From Neodontobutis hainanensis (taxonomy: Eukaryota; Chordata; Actinopteri; Gobiiformes; Odontobutidae), in the NCBI GenBank assembly GCA_024349245.1, contig JALDNG010000427.1, forward strand, positions 94,605-158,604: DNA of 64,000 nucleotides. Reading direction: 5' to 3'. A program made the position numbers and the translations under genes. This document shows positions 41,901 to 54,726 of the stretch, in pieces. The first letter of the stretch is position 1, and every line of letters starts with the position of its first letter. A model generated the notes under the pieces. The model searched no databases. It was not told the DNA's origin and saw nothing but the letters and a program-made list of their open reading frames with translations.

Positions 41901-44900
41901 TCTTTTAGAAACTTACAAACCACTCAATGTCGGTTACTTGATCATTTAATTCGATTGGTGTGGCTCAAATACTACATTGGCTGATGCTTCTTTCAATCAT
42001 TTGGAGCTTTAAACACAATACATCTTAATAATCTCAAAATATGGCATTAGAAACTCTCATATGGGCTCTGTATTCATTTTTTAATGCGATTAAATGACCT
42101 GGTGTATTTTAGTAATCTTACAAAAAAGTATAAAACGAGAAAATTTCATTATTTTAAACTTTCACACATTATATTTAACCCATTAAATAAATTAGGAGTG
42201 GTGGCAACTTCGTTGTTTATGGCGCATATTTAATTTTAAGAATTTGGAGAAAAAATTATAAAGGAGTGTTAAAGGAGATTAACACACGAACGATTAGTCA
42301 CGATAATTATAAAGTGTATATCGCCACACGGAGAATTAATATCGTTCTTTCAGATATCTAATTGAATGGAAATATACTACACTCTTTGCAGTTATCACTT
42401 TCACCATACGCCTTTTTTATATAAATAATTTAGCTGAACCCTCAATAAATTCAAATATATCGTTAATTGTTTGAATAAACACAAATATTTTACAGATTAA
42501 GTTCAATGGGTAGCTGAAAAAATTTAAGTGTAGAATTATACCACATGAACAGTCAATGTATAAGTTATCAACAAGAACTGCGATTCTATAATTCAGATTT
42601 AAGAGAAATAAACAAAAATCATAGCTTTTTAAAATAAAATCTAGCGTCTAACTAGTTATCGAAACCGCATTAATAAAAGAATTGTATATTTGTTCAATTT
42701 CCAAGTATATAGAAAAAATAAGTGTCTTTTTTCAAATAATTATTTCATTTCCTAACTTAACATAATATTAAAATTTATTAAAAAATAATTTCGAAAAATT
42801 AACGAAAATATTCGACAATTTTCGTAACACGATTATTATAAAATGAAACAGTATTTCCTTTTTCTCACCTCTTTGTATTAAAAAATTGAGAATGTCACTT
42901 TTCCCTAAATAATCAATTTACTTCAATAAAATATAGCAAAAAATATCTAAAATGTTAGACACATGTATTTATCAAGATTAGACTGTCTTTTTATGATTTA
43001 TTATAATCCCGCCTAAAGTTTACACAATATTTTTTCCGTTTTTATACGGTTGACTAACTGAAAATACCTCTAAAATTTTCTTCGAGCTAGTAAGAGAATG
43101 CTGATTTTGTTGATTCTGAAACATTCAAGAGTGTCTCAGGAGCATGGATATGCAATTATATTGAATTACTTTGACAAAAAACATAATATATGGCAACAGG
43201 GGAATTGAGTAAGGTGAAAGTTCAATGTAGGTATTCAAAAAAATTTTAATATCGTCGTTTTTACAGATTTTTACAAACTCCAAAATTATTTCTGGAAAAT
43301 AAACCTTAAATAAATAAACGTGTTTGAAAAAATATTTTTGATTTGTAAAAATTGAGTGGAAATACTTTGCACCATATTTGCTATATACAAGCAGACTGAT
43401 AGGTGATCCTTGAATGAAAACAGAAATTCTCGAGGGTAAATTCTGGAAAGAGGGAAGTATAATAGAGGGATGAACAATGAAGGTCGTTATGTTTTGGCAG
43501 AATCTACCAAAATACGATGCGATCTTTCAAAACTATGCGTTGCCAAACGCGATATAAAACCACTCAATGTTGCAATTACCGACAAAAATTACCGATAACT
43601 CAAATTATAGGTAATTTTAATAAATCATACGACCCTTGAGAGTATAATTATTTTTCATATCTCAATGTAAATCACTCTGAAAGTTTCGTCCTACGAAGAA
43701 ACAGATGGGGCACACAATCAAATGTAAATAAATTGCGGGCTGTTAAAAACATAATCATATGCGCACGCTCGAGGAGGAAGACAGATTTATGTCTTTTATC
43801 AAGTAATTTTTGAAACAATCATTAAAATATTCTAATGTATATTTGTATCGTTGCCGTTATTTTTTATATCAAATTTAATAAAAATAATATCATACAGGCA
43901 TAAAATCATTTGAATGGCATGGCAATTTTCAAACCAATCAAATTTATTTCAAATTTAATTTACAGAAATAACCTTTCTTTCTTTTAAAAGTACCATTCAT
44001 AAAGTAAATGCACATCTTACACAGTCAAAATCTCACGATATAGGACCAGCTTCAAATTTATAACTCCATAACATCAAGAAGTAATGAGTTTAAGCTGGAA
44101 AATATGAGAAAACACGAAAAAGTAAAAATAAGATTATAATCATAAAAATACAAAATGTTTCTCAAGGATATACCGATGTCCGGTTTCTTATTAACCATAC
44201 GCATATATTACGAGAAAGAGTTTTTTTCGTTATCAGTTAATATTAATATAATTCTGCAATTTGACATTACCATGAAACAAATCTTACTAAAACCCAAATA
44301 TATGCGTAAATTGTAATGATATATTCGTAATTTTAGTCAAAAGAAGTATAGCAAACCGTAGATTTAAATGATAAAATCAAGGATAGATTTTGGTCGTGCC
44401 ATCTCTATAGATTATGTTTCCATTTAATAGCTACAGAGCTGAGAAGTCATGATAATAACATCGTAGCACTAATTTTTAAGTTACATTTTCAAAATCAATG
44501 TTGTGAACATTTGATTTTGATTTGATTCCAAAAAACTCTCTTAAAACTCGAAAAAATTGGTTTGTTTATTTTCATGCGATTTGCAAACAGTTCAAAAAAA
44601 TTCATGCAAACCAAAGATATTAAACTCTTCATTAAATTCAGGAAGAGAATAATCATAAAAATTCAATTTTGCAACCTTTATTCAATAAAATTTTTGGATA
44701 ACGAATAAAACTTCCAGGATTGTCTGCAATTTGGTAATATTTATCGACGAGGTTGAATAATCTCCAGGAAGTTTTTCAAAATACAACAAATATATATCGC
44801 ATTTACGCTTAATTTTTTCGTTTTTGAGTTATATGAAACTTAAATGAAGAAAAATTTTCAGTGGATTATTTTCATTCGTAAAGTGCTTCAATAAATTTAA

Positions 44901-45279
44901 ACAAAGTATAATTCAATCATCAAGTAAAACGTGATTCAGTGAAATTGTTAAGATTTTAAAATCTTGCAGATTTGGAAAATAAACATAACTAACCTATTCC
45001 GACTTAGAATTATGAAAATATAAATTGAATTTTATCAAAAATTTATTCAGGAAATTCATAAAAACGTTAGCCATAAATAATATTTGAACAATTTTATGTA
45101 ACTAAATAAGATACTGAAAACCGAAATTTTATTGTATCTTGTGAAAATTCAAAACTACCTACTTAAGTCGCCAGATGAAGTTGACTTTAACACGCTAAAA
45201 TGAGTAATTATTGACATATTGTCGTCGAAGTCGGAAATTTACGAATTTTATCGAAATAATAACGATATTATAATTTTTG
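35919..45279. other. AT-rich intergenic stretch with isolated scraps
   Basis: No conserved gene was recognised. Scraps worth noting: YVGALRGEELDRQHLESR-like + frame at about 37873-37950; a + frame from ATG 40206 resembling a mitochondrial presequence (CNRRFSNGFYKNLASSKN) that stops after 31 codons; - strand frames near 41.83-41.96 kb (KFLKEDHERVDLEVIMTTYD); and a + frame near 43.48-43.62 kb (RYVLAESTKIRCDLSKLC). None could be extended through short introns into a gene. Confidence 0.35.
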
Positions 45280-48200
45280 ATGGCCAATTTCGATATTAAG
45301 AATAAAGTACTAAATCCAACAATAATTGTTTGTGGGGGTAGAAATTATCGAGTTATTGGGAACACAACATTACTTGATCAGAGTGAAAATATCGAAATCG
45401 ACCGAATTCACGAAGAGACCGACGATAAATATTTTTTAACGGAAAAAATTGTCCCAACTAAAACAATGGTGGAAATAATTTTGGAAAATGTCCCAAACAG
45501 TATACTTCGTAAAGTCCTTTCTATGAACCCTAACGTTCCATGTCAAATTTATTCAAACTATGGAGTGATAATGGACATTCCACCACCTAAATCAAAGGAT
45601 TCTTTCAGTAATTTTTTATTTATTGTTGAGAATTGCGTTCGAATGATGAAAGTAATCTTAATAGAGCCAATGAATTCATAAATACTCTTCTAGAAGCTCA
45701 GAGGTTGAAGATGAAACCGAGTCATTTTATTTCTATTCCAATAATTTCTCCTGAAATACGCACCAATTATATCAAATTAAAACCGAAATTTCGCAAGATC
45801 CAGAAATTAAGGTTTGCAAAATTTTTATTTGCATCGTAAATCGAATTATTTTGAGTGTTTCTTTTCATCGTTACTCATATTTCAGATTGTCTCCCATACA
45901 AAATTTAGCAATTTCCAAGTTGATTTTAATTTTATCTTAACTTTGAACATTTTTCTGAAATCTCTTGTGGACAATTTCCTTTCGTAAATTAAAAATTTGC
46001 CAACAATATATAATCATAAAGAATATATATATGTATATATGCTTAACTATTCTTTCGATTAAAAAATAATCAATATGAAATGATTTCACTGAATTAATGG
46101 AACTCAGAAATTTCCATACTTTACATCATTTTATCAAATATGATATAAAAATACCTTATCATTTCACCTAAGTATAACCAAATGTACAATACTTAAAACA
46201 CCTAGAATAAATTTTCAAATATGATAGATTTGTTTATTTTAATCAATTAAATTAATGGGGATATTTCAAGGCAACCTTTTTATTGGTTTCCAGCAGAGGA
46301 TTTATTTCAGAGTTTTTACAAATTTGGAATCGTTATTCTCATAGACTCTCTTTTCTTATATTTTGGTTTTTTAATAACTTAAGATTCAAAAATCATTAAA
46401 ACTAACATACCATTTCTAAAAAATGAACTGATTTGTTTTTAAGGGGTTTATTGATTGGATAAAAGATTTTAAATTAAATCTTAAAATGAGATACATCTAA
46501 AATTCACTTATTTTATATCTCGCAATCAAAAATATTGCATTAATAATTTCTTATTTTCATTAAAAAATTAAATTAATTGTATTCCGATATGTTACGAACA
46601 TTTTTCGGCTCGCCCAGATTCGCCTATTTATTATTTTTATCCCTTCGTTTACACAGATAATTATGCTATATTTTAGCTTTTACAAGAAGTTACACTTTTC
46701 AATGATATAATATTTTCATTTGTCGTGTTCCACATTCATTTCAAATTTCGAAATCTCAACATTCTACCGATCACGTTAAAACAAGTCTAAGTTTTCACTC
46801 TCACTTTAAGTTCATTGAATAGTTAATTCGTCTTATGCTTGTTATTCAAAGAAAAGTTCATCAAATATTTAAAATGAAACCGATTTTCTTAAATGTTTTA
46901 TGAATATAAAATATTGAAAGCCGTTACTTTCTGGAGAATAAACAAGTAAATTTTAATTTTTCCATTACGTCAAAAGGCGTATTTTTTGATTTTGATTTGA
47001 AGTGTTTTCAAAATAAATTATCGTCTTCTGATCATTTCAATTTTATTTATTTTGCGTTTGGTAAACAAATAAAACGCTTCTTTTTACTGTTTACAATCAA
47101 AAAAGTCTCATGAAAATGTATTCCCTTTAAGCTTATAAGTGATAATATATATTTTTTTAATTTATTGAAATTATTTTGAATTTGACAAGTTGTCAAATAA
47201 ATGTTCCTTTTACTTTGGGATGTTATGAAGTACGAGATACCAAAAAACATCTTTTTATAAAATTGTTAATTTTATACTTTTTCTTTTCAAGGTTGATGTA
47301 TTTTAGCGTGATTAAAATATAGCGTAAAATAGATAATTATGTTTCTTTTTTAGCTTAAATGAAAAAAGGTAGCTATTCTATCACCATTTTAATGTATTTT
47401 TGTATATATGAGGCAGTCTCCCAGTTAAAAGTGCAGTTTTTATCTCAATAATCCATAACACCACCTTTTTCTGCCACAAAAATATGATAAAGAACATTTA
47501 AATTCTTTTAATTTTCATGAAAGTGTTATTTTTTATGAAAATTGAATTTACTCTCGATAAATCAACGTTTATGGTTATTTATCTGAGTTACATATTTTTC
47601 ATACTTCCACTGTGAGCACGACAGCCGAATATTTTTATTCTTAAAGTATTTTTAATTAAACTTCGCTTACAATTAGTATATTTTATTCCTGAATCTGTTA
47701 AATTGTTTATCTCAGTCATGTTTAAAAGTAGTATATAGTTTAATGACCATTATTTTTAGCTTTTTACACTATAATGAAATCTTACCAAGACTATTTTTTC
47801 TAAAATATAAGCAGCGTGACTTAAGGTTTTCTAATGTTGACTGAGATTCTTTTTTCATTTATTAAGAAAAATAAAAGATCATGATCGTTATTTAAATGAG
47901 TCTTTTTAATATGTTCTTTAGTTGCGTTAAACCATTCATTAATAGGTCACATAAAAGTCCGGCGAATTACCACTCACTCTAAATTAATACTTACGTGGTT
48001 TTTAAATTTAATTTTTTCATTTTTATAAAGTTCTAATTCCAACTCACTGATCTGAAATTTAAATTTTTAAAATAATGGATAGTTTGTCCAAAGGTGTTGT
48101 TTAATCATGTGAGTTCTGTCACTGTTTTTATTTCTCAAAGCTTGAATTTTCTATGTTTTGACCAATCTTTTATATTTTTCACTTTTTAACAAAAATACAA

Positions 48201-48839
48201 CATATTCAAATCTTTACAGCAGAACCTCAACGATATGTTTTTCACGTCTCCTGAAAAATTACACATCACTGTAATCATGCTGGTTCTCTTTAATGAAATC
48301 GAAGAAGTTTGATAAATTTAACAAATTAGAGTAAAATTTCAAAGGATTTTGAAGAAATAATGAAGTCTCTCAAAGAGTAAACTGTTTCTCCAATTAGAAC
48401 ATTATTAGCACATCTACCCGAGATAACTCTAAGAGGATTAGATATTATGAACGACGACCCTACCGAAGTCGACGTCCTTTTCGCCACCGTGGTAGATGAC
48501 GAAAACAGGTGAAATTAAAAATTAAACTAGATTACAAACTTTGGTGGATGCCATTTTTAGAAAAATAAAAGATCATCCTTATTCTATCGACCAATTTCAA
48601 CGTGATTCTGTTAAAATACACGTTACACTGATAAAAAGAAGTTTCAACAACCAGACAGTTGAGAAAAAAGGGTTTGACGCCACACGAATATTGCAAGTTT
48701 TTTCAATAATTCACTTAAGAAATTTAAAAACTACCATTTTGGGACCTTTATTCCTAAATCTTTTCACGTTTCTTCGCGCTTTCACCAAGACCCTCACACT
48801 GGATACTATAAATGCATTTATAGTATAGAAGTTGAATAA
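45280..48839 (+). CDS. ASCC1: ASCC1 orthologue (KH-like plus 2H/AKAP7-type domain)
   Basis: ASCC1 is a subunit of the activating signal cointegrator complex, linked to transcription and AlkB-type alkylation repair. Supported exons: 45280-45607, 45631 to about 45811, 48220-48306, 48330-48376, 48398-48508, 48531-48696, 48720-48839, with introns of 21-23 nt between the well-defined ones. The N-terminus has the family GGRNYR motif near residues 19-24. A KH-like segment covers about 70-107 (VPNSILRKVLS...YGVIMDIPPP). The 2H phosphoesterase fold follows: SHFISIPI, first H-x-T in SPEKLHITVIMLVLF, GLDIMNDDP, LVDAIF, second H-x-T in VKIHVTLI, and a C-terminus FDATRILQKFKNYHFGTF...SFHVSSRF matching human to the end. 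The first ATG in frame (45280) is used. The KH loop lacks G-x-x-G. The join between 45811 and 48220 does not keep frame directly, so at least one small exon there is missed or the donor is misplaced. Confidence 0.88.
45812..48219 (+). other. Long intron or unresolved gap in ASCC1
   Basis: The first part of the gene ends in frame near 45811 (donor AAG-GTTTGC, phase 2). Homology resumes at 48220 after a pyrimidine-rich acceptor TCTTTACAG, phase 0. The phases disagree, so a short exon (length 1 mod 3) probably lies inside, but I could not find one with convincing homology. Otherwise the 2.4 kb is AT-rich with an alternating TA tract near 46025-46042 and a 67-codon - strand frame at 47047-47250 that looks like chance. 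Confidence 0.55.
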
Positions 48840-50720
48840 ATTTAAATTCTTCAGAATAGATCACTGTCAATCTAACACATCATCTGTTTTTAATCTGAGT
48901 TTTAATTGTTCATATATAATTTCTCGGAATTTTTCAAAGTATTTGTCTGGTTAAAATGAAATGATTTTTCCTTATCTTTTGAATGGGACAGAACTTTTTT
49001 TGAATATTTTAAGGATATTTAACACTGTTCAGTCTCCACATCACAAAATCAGTGCTCAACATTTATTTTTTATCCTATTCGTCCAGCTGGGCAACGTGGC
49101 CATAATTTGAACATTGTTTGAGTTTTTGTCCCCTCTATTTTGCGTGAGAGTATTCTTCTAGGATTATCTAGAGTTTTATATCCCGACTAATTTTTTAGTC
49201 GAAACGCAGATGAAGTATTTCAGAACATATCAATTTCAATGATAAGACGAGACGTCTTTTTTTACACAATTGAACGTGTATTAAATAGGGTTGATGATTA
49301 ATTGTTTTTTTTCGCGTTTAAGTTGAAACATTTTTGCATTTAATCTGTATTACATAATCGATTAAAACATGAAAATTGGTTGAAAATTTTGAAAATAAAC
49401 CCTTATGTAGTTTTCGTTAACAATCCTTTCATACGGTTTAAAAAGAAGATTCAATCGTGTAAATCAGCAGGAGACGCGATACTCAAATAATGTCACAGCA
49501 ACTAAGAACATGACTATTTTATGGTTCAAATTATGCCCTCAATATTAACATTTGAACTTTATGAGATCGCCCGGTGCAATATTATCATCAATCTCATCAG
49601 TTATTCTTAAGCTGACAAAGAAAAACTAAGGCTGTTTTGTTGAGACGTTTGTTTCATTTTGAAGAGTCGTGACGAGTCTAATATTCTCGGGCGTCTTCCT
49701 AATGAGTATTTGTTTGATGTACATTCTTCAGAGCCGGTTCTGCTAATTGGAGTTGGCCATCCAGTACACTCACCCCGATGGGAACATCATGTTTATGGTA
49801 GTCAAGACTCTAACGCACTAGAAACCTTCCCTTCTAACTTGGTTCTTTAGGGATACCGTCTCATTATGGCATTCATTGGTTGGTTAAGTGTTTACTTTAG
49901 TTGTTAATGAACTATTGTGTGATTTTTATCAAAAAAGAAAACATAAATATGGCTCTGTAGATATATATTTTATCGATCAAGGGCCTTTCAAATTCAAACT
50001 ATTCTTCTATCAGTGTTACTAAAGCATGCAGACAAATAATCCATTCCGAAAAGAGAAATTTTACATGGCTATTTTAAAAAAATAACAGCCCTGAAGAACC
50101 TGCCTTTATCCGCTCGATGAACTGAAGTGGGGCCAAAATTTTATGCGGTTTGGTTACACACCCCTCCTTGTACGAAAGTGGTGTTTACACGCGGAAAGAA
50201 AGCAAATTCCAGGGTTTAAACGTATCCACACACTTAGAAAATTATCTCTGGTTTAAATCATGTTGATGAAGTGGTTGCACAAGTTTGACTCATCCTAAAA
50301 ATCACAAAATAAATACAATTAACATTATAATTGTTTAACTAACTTGGCAAACTATATCTCATTTATTCCTGTTTGTAAACATTTTAAACAAATTATTTTA
50401 GATTTTAAATTATTTAAAAATTCTTGGTTTGGCTTGATTGTTTGGACGTAGAAAAACGTCTCATCAAAGTCGCATATTGTATCCTTTTTATAAATTTTAT
50501 ATTTTCAAGTGTTGATGGATTTTTCAGAAGCATGACAGATTCTGTGGACAGTACTTAAAAATGACAGGATATTGAATACTTTTTATGTCAATCCGATTTT
50601 AATCACACGATGTCATACATTTAAAGCATGTTAACACGTAAAAAATTTTAAATCAGAATAAACTGCATGAACTGAGGGGGATTACGGTTTAAAGAATGAG
50701 AATGATATGCATTTGAATTC

Positions 50721-50921
50721 ATGAGCATTGTCAATAATTTCATGAAAACAACTTTATTAAAATTAAAAAAATGTCTGTTCATAAAAATGTTTGAAAAATA
50801 TTCGATGAGTAAATATGAAGGATTCATAAAATTAATTCAAACATTATTTTATTTATTTAAAAGCGTAAACCAATTAAATGGTTTTCATACTTCAATAACC
50901 AAAAATTTACATATTAAATAG
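50721..50921 (+). CDS. Orphan small ORF, 66 residues
   Basis: I do not recognise this protein. It starts at a true ATG (MSIVNNFMKTTLLKLKKCLF) and runs to TAG without introns. It is basic and mostly helical-looking, with one Cys and no clear signal peptide or membrane segment. Chance frames of this length are common in DNA this rich in A and T, and the lysine/asparagine/isoleucine content is what such a frame would give. A similar-sized ATG frame lies 0.7 kb away on the other strand (51615-51812). Held as a weak hypothetical. Confidence 0.2.
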   Translation: MSIVNNFMKTTLLKLKKCLFIKMFEKYSMSKYEGFIKLIQTLFYLFKSVNQLNGFHTSITKNLHIK

Positions 50922-51614
50922 CCGTCCATTCCGATTATGCGGATTGGAAAAATGGTTAAACATTTGAATATTTGTTAATAGCTATAATTTGAAACCTGAA
51001 AGCGTTATTTTCAACGAATAGAATGTTTAATAATCAACTGTTTTAATAGAAGTTTGTCAGTATTGTAAAAACAACAAAGATTATGTTGTCATTCAAAGTT
51101 CTATATTTGGAAATAATAAAACTACTCAGGCATTTCGAATGGGGTACCGTATCTATTTCCGCCAGTTGACTTATGTTTACTTTCATTTTAGCCGGTGTTG
51201 TCCCACTTCCATTTAATCCTTTTTTGGATGAGTTAACTTTCCACTAATTTGTGATTATAACTTGTTAAATCGTTGACCGAATCCTATTTCCGTGAGGAAG
51301 TGTTACCTTACAAACACTAACTACGTGGCATCTAATCAATACATGATATTTTAAATGAGCTTTCTTCATGATTTTTATTGAACAGCAAAATTTATCGATC
51401 TGATATTTCAAGCATTTTCCACCGATTCTTCTATAAAACATGCGCAACATAGGCTTTTTAAAAAAATGAGATACAATATAAATAATCACAATACTTTTAC
51501 ATTAATTGAACCATAAATCCGGAATGGTTTAATATTGAAGATCTAGTTCTTTAAACTTCACGAAAATTGAGTTTCTTTGAATCAATATTTCTAAAAATTG
51601 TGAATTTTACACTT

Positions 51615-51812
51615 TTATGAATTTTTGTAAAAATTGTTCATAAAGTCACTCTTGTCTCTTTTATTCACTATTTTAAAAAACATTTTAACCGCTTGTTTTA
51701 ACCGACTAATATTCATGTATTTTGGCGTGAAATTTTTATATTCTTCATAATAAACATCTTTCATTATGTTTGAGATAAAACATAAATCTATAGTTCCTTG
51801 AGCATGGAGCAT
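51615..51812 (-). CDS. Orphan small ORF, 65 residues
   Basis: I do not recognise this protein. It starts at a true ATG (MLHAQGTIDLCFISNIMKDV) and has a balanced mix of charged residues (DVYYEEYKNF, NKRDKSDF), unlike most chance frames here. It ends at TAA. Just after the stop there is a GTGTAAAATT...TTTAG segment of 22 nt, the usual intron size of this genome, but it lies beyond the stop so no longer gene could be built. On the same strand, 130 bases further, frames at 51265-51489 might belong to the same transcript. No domain assignment is possible. Confidence 0.28.
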   Translation of the reverse strand: MLHAQGTIDLCFISNIMKDVYYEEYKNFTPKYMNISRLKQAVKMFFKIVNKRDKSDFMNNFYKNS

Positions 51813-52449
51813 TTGTATACTGTTGATTTAATTTATATTGATGAACATTTATGGTTTAATAGAATTAGTTAAATCTTTACAAATAAATTAGAACCATCTG
51901 CTAAGTGAATTAAAACTGAGGAACTCAACGTAGTATAAACATAAAAATCAACTATATTTAAAATATGAAATTGTTAAATATAATGGGATAATATTTATAG
52001 AATTAAATTTAAAGATTAAAATGGATATAAGCCTGCATAACATGATTGTAGCGAATCACAAAGTAGATAATAACCAATTTTTTAACTAATTAATTTTATA
52101 AAACTACACATTCAAATTAAATGTTCTTAATTTATCATTTCAAAATAAAAAGCAAACAAGTTTAGTGGGAAGGAATTCGTTTAAGTTTAGCCTAACCTCA
52201 GACTTTTTTGATCTATGTTTTATTTATTGATTTCAAAATAATGCATAACCATTTTCATACTATCAGTAAAATACAAGTTATCAACGATCATATTCACTTT
52301 ATAACGACGTTTTACGAGATTATGCGAACACATTGATGGCACCGATAGAATTTTTTCTATAACAATGTCTTTTCTCAAATAAACAAGCTAATGCACAGAT
52401 TTCTCAAAAGAATTGTCTTTGTTTCAAAAATCACAAGCCTCCAGAATTG

Positions 52450-53080
52450 AAATAAATTGATATTAGTTTTAAAGTTATCTAGTTTCATATTCGTAGCTGA
52501 TGCACGGCAATGTTCGCACGTAAGGTTTACCAAATTTAAAAACAATATCTGTCAGAAAAGGAACTTATTCGCCAAAAATATAATTTTATCTGAAAATTTT
52601 CCTTATTGCCTACTCTTCAGGAAAAAAATGTTAGATATCGGGGATAATTTAAGAAAAGTCTGTCATAGATAAGTCAATTAGCACCGAAACAATCATAAAA
52701 GTTTACATGGTCGAATGAATTGTTCAAGGGTATCATGGGAAGAACTCCTAAACATATTGTAACCGTTTGAGGACTGTTTATATCAAAAGATAAACCTATG
52801 TAATAAATATATATCTGGTGGCAATTAGTATATGGCTTTTGGGCTTTGAGTGATATTTGTAGAGACATAAAATGTATAAAGAAGAGATAGTTGTGAAATT
52901 ATACCAAATAGTTCAGCCAAAATAACTACTGAGATAACGATAAGATTAAGGTGCTGGGAAGCATATAATGGTCTGAATTCATGTGATTTTGGTCGGCATA
53001 CAGTAAATCATTCTTATAAATTCGTTGATCTATGTAACTGCCAAAACAATCCATGATACATAATGTATTGTAAAGAGAAT
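52450..53080. other. Coding-like region of unclear strand
   Basis: On the + strand a frame rich in cysteine ends ITIRLRCWEAYNGLNSCDFG (about 52938-52997) and then LCNCQNNP. Upstream, a frame passes a clean 24-nt GT...AG candidate at 52661-52684 into RNNHKSLHGRMNCSRVSWEE. The C-x-E-x-Y-x-G-x-x-x-C spacing loosely recalls a DSL domain, but the other cysteines are missing. On the - strand a 42-codon ATG frame (52926-53054, MDCFGSYIDQRIYKNDLLYA) overlaps it. Only one can be real. Decayed coding sequence is the safest description. Confidence 0.3.
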
Positions 53081-54078
53081 AGTTTCTGATAATCATACAA
53101 GGTAGGAAAGTTTTTAAGTGTTTGGCTCATTTCCTCCAAGGTAAAATCACAGATAAATCATCAGACAGCAAATTCTTTTTCTTTTCAAAGCTTTTATTTT
53201 CAGGTTTATTTTTTAGAGATAAAAATCGTTGTTAAAGCTGATATGTACATTTTGTGATAATTTTACTATTAATTGAACTATTCCGCATGCGTTTATATGA
53301 TAATTATTTTGCAGATCACATCTAATTTACTTAACTTTTACTCGTTATTATTTTATTATCTTGTGTGAAAAACTACGTTCAAGTGAAACAAAAGAAATTC
53401 GTAATTATATCCCAAATTCATCCCTATAATTTAAAGAAAATTCACTCAGGAATTATTGATAACATAGTTCAAATTTCAGAATAATTTGGGCTTAATATTA
53501 ACGATGCTTTATTGCAAGAAGACAATTTTTAGTTAATATAATTCATATCATTTCCATATATTATTTAAACTATTTGTTCGTTCATAATTCAAAGAAATTT
53601 TCATAATTATCGCATTTAACTTTAAAGTATAAACTGAAAAAACTTGATTAAAATGAAATAAATATAAGCTTAAGGAATAAAAATGTTTTGTCTGCACATT
53701 CAAGACGTCTCAAATATAGTAACTTGACTTTAGTTGAAAATATTACGTACATGCGCGTACCAAATAAACTAGATTGTAAAAATCTCAGCTTCTTATTCTA
53801 AATGAAATGTGTGAAAGTTAACAAATTTTTTTCCAAATGCTGGAAAATGTATATAAGAAACGGGTGTATTCACTTAATTTAAAAGTATTGATGTTATGAA
53901 CGCGCTTGCGTTTTTCATGTAAAAAAGATAAAATTTTAAATTTATTTGTTTCGTCGTTTAGAATTGTGAGGCGTTATCAATAAAAACGAAAATATCGGGC
54001 GCATGGAATTTGCACCTCGTTAATTTACGAACCCATCGTAAAAATTATAAATAGTTTTTTTTCGATACCGCATTAATA

Positions 54079-54726
54079 ATGGCCACTTTGTCTGCGGAAC
54101 CGACTACTTTTCAAGTCATGATTGTAGGAAGCGGCGGTGTTGGGAAAACATGTATCACCCTATCTTATATCTATGACGAGGTATCAGAATCTCTCAAATA
54201 GTTTCTCGAAAATTACGAACCCACAAAGAGCGACTTGTATAGAAAAGAGACAACGCATGGGGGAAAAAAATACGTCCTAAATATTATCGACACAGCAGGA
54301 CAGGAGGGCTACGCTAACATACTCGATCACCATGTTAGAAATGCCCAATTTTTTATCATCGCTTTTGCATTAAATAGTCAAGAGTCCTTCGAGCACTGTC
54401 ACGAAATGCGAGAGTACCTCCAGCGAGTTAAAGACTGTGATGAAGACTTGCCTGCCATTTTAGTTGGCAATAAACTTGACATAGTCGAGACAAATCCCGA
54501 GATACGTCAAGTCTCAAAAGCTGAGGCTGAAACTCTTGCGTCACAGTGGAAGGTATTTTAAAAATACATTCAGGTTTCCTATATCGAAACATCTGCTAAG
54601 ACAAAAGTCAATATTGAGACAATTTTTCAAACCGCGATCGAAGTAATGTCAAAAAAACTACCACCGCCTACTACTGACGATCGCCCGAAGAAAACTAAGA
54701 AAAAGGGCTTGTGTGCTATACTATAG
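54079..54726 (+). CDS. Ral-like small GTPase A (3 exons)
   Basis: Ras-superfamily GTPase, closest by motif to Ral, which controls exocyst-dependent secretion and endocytosis. Exons 54079-54180, 54202-54552 and 54574-54726 give 201 residues (RalA has 206); both introns are 21 nt. P-loop GSGGVGKT at residues 17-24; effector loop YEPTKSDLYRK at 39-49, keeping the Ral-type E-P-T-K-x-D-x-Y-R-K with Ser for Ala; DTAGQE at 64-69 with the catalytic Gln; NKLD at 124-127; ETSAK at 156-160. A basic stretch precedes the CAAX box CAIL (198-201), whose final Leu predicts geranylgeranylation and membrane anchoring. The start ATG is in good context (A at -3, G at +4). All catalytic motifs are intact, so it should be a working switch. 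It has a diverged paralogue 4.7 kb downstream. Confidence 0.95.

Larger units (their letters stand above)
48840..54078. other. Intergenic region with several coding-like scraps
   Basis: The - strand near 49085-49117 reads QCSNYGHVAQLD, an eroded gag zinc knuckle. A GC-richer + frame at 49659-49850 (first codon TTG, 63 codons) and another at about 50115-50215 (LDELKWGQNFMRFGYTPLLV) look protein-like but match nothing I know. The - strand between 51130 and 51490 has frames compatible with a 23-nt GT...AG intron. The region 52450-53080 looks coding on both strands (see findings). Two ATG-started orphan frames are annotated separately. Confidence 0.4.

Noticed and set aside
45886..45918. Possible ASCC1 middle exon (SPIQNLAIS)
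   Set aside because: Its 33-nt length leaves the phase conflict with 48220 unresolved, and it has no homology to the family.
49659..49850. GC-richer 63-codon frame
   Set aside because: First codon is TTG, both strands look equally protein-like, and no family is recognisable.
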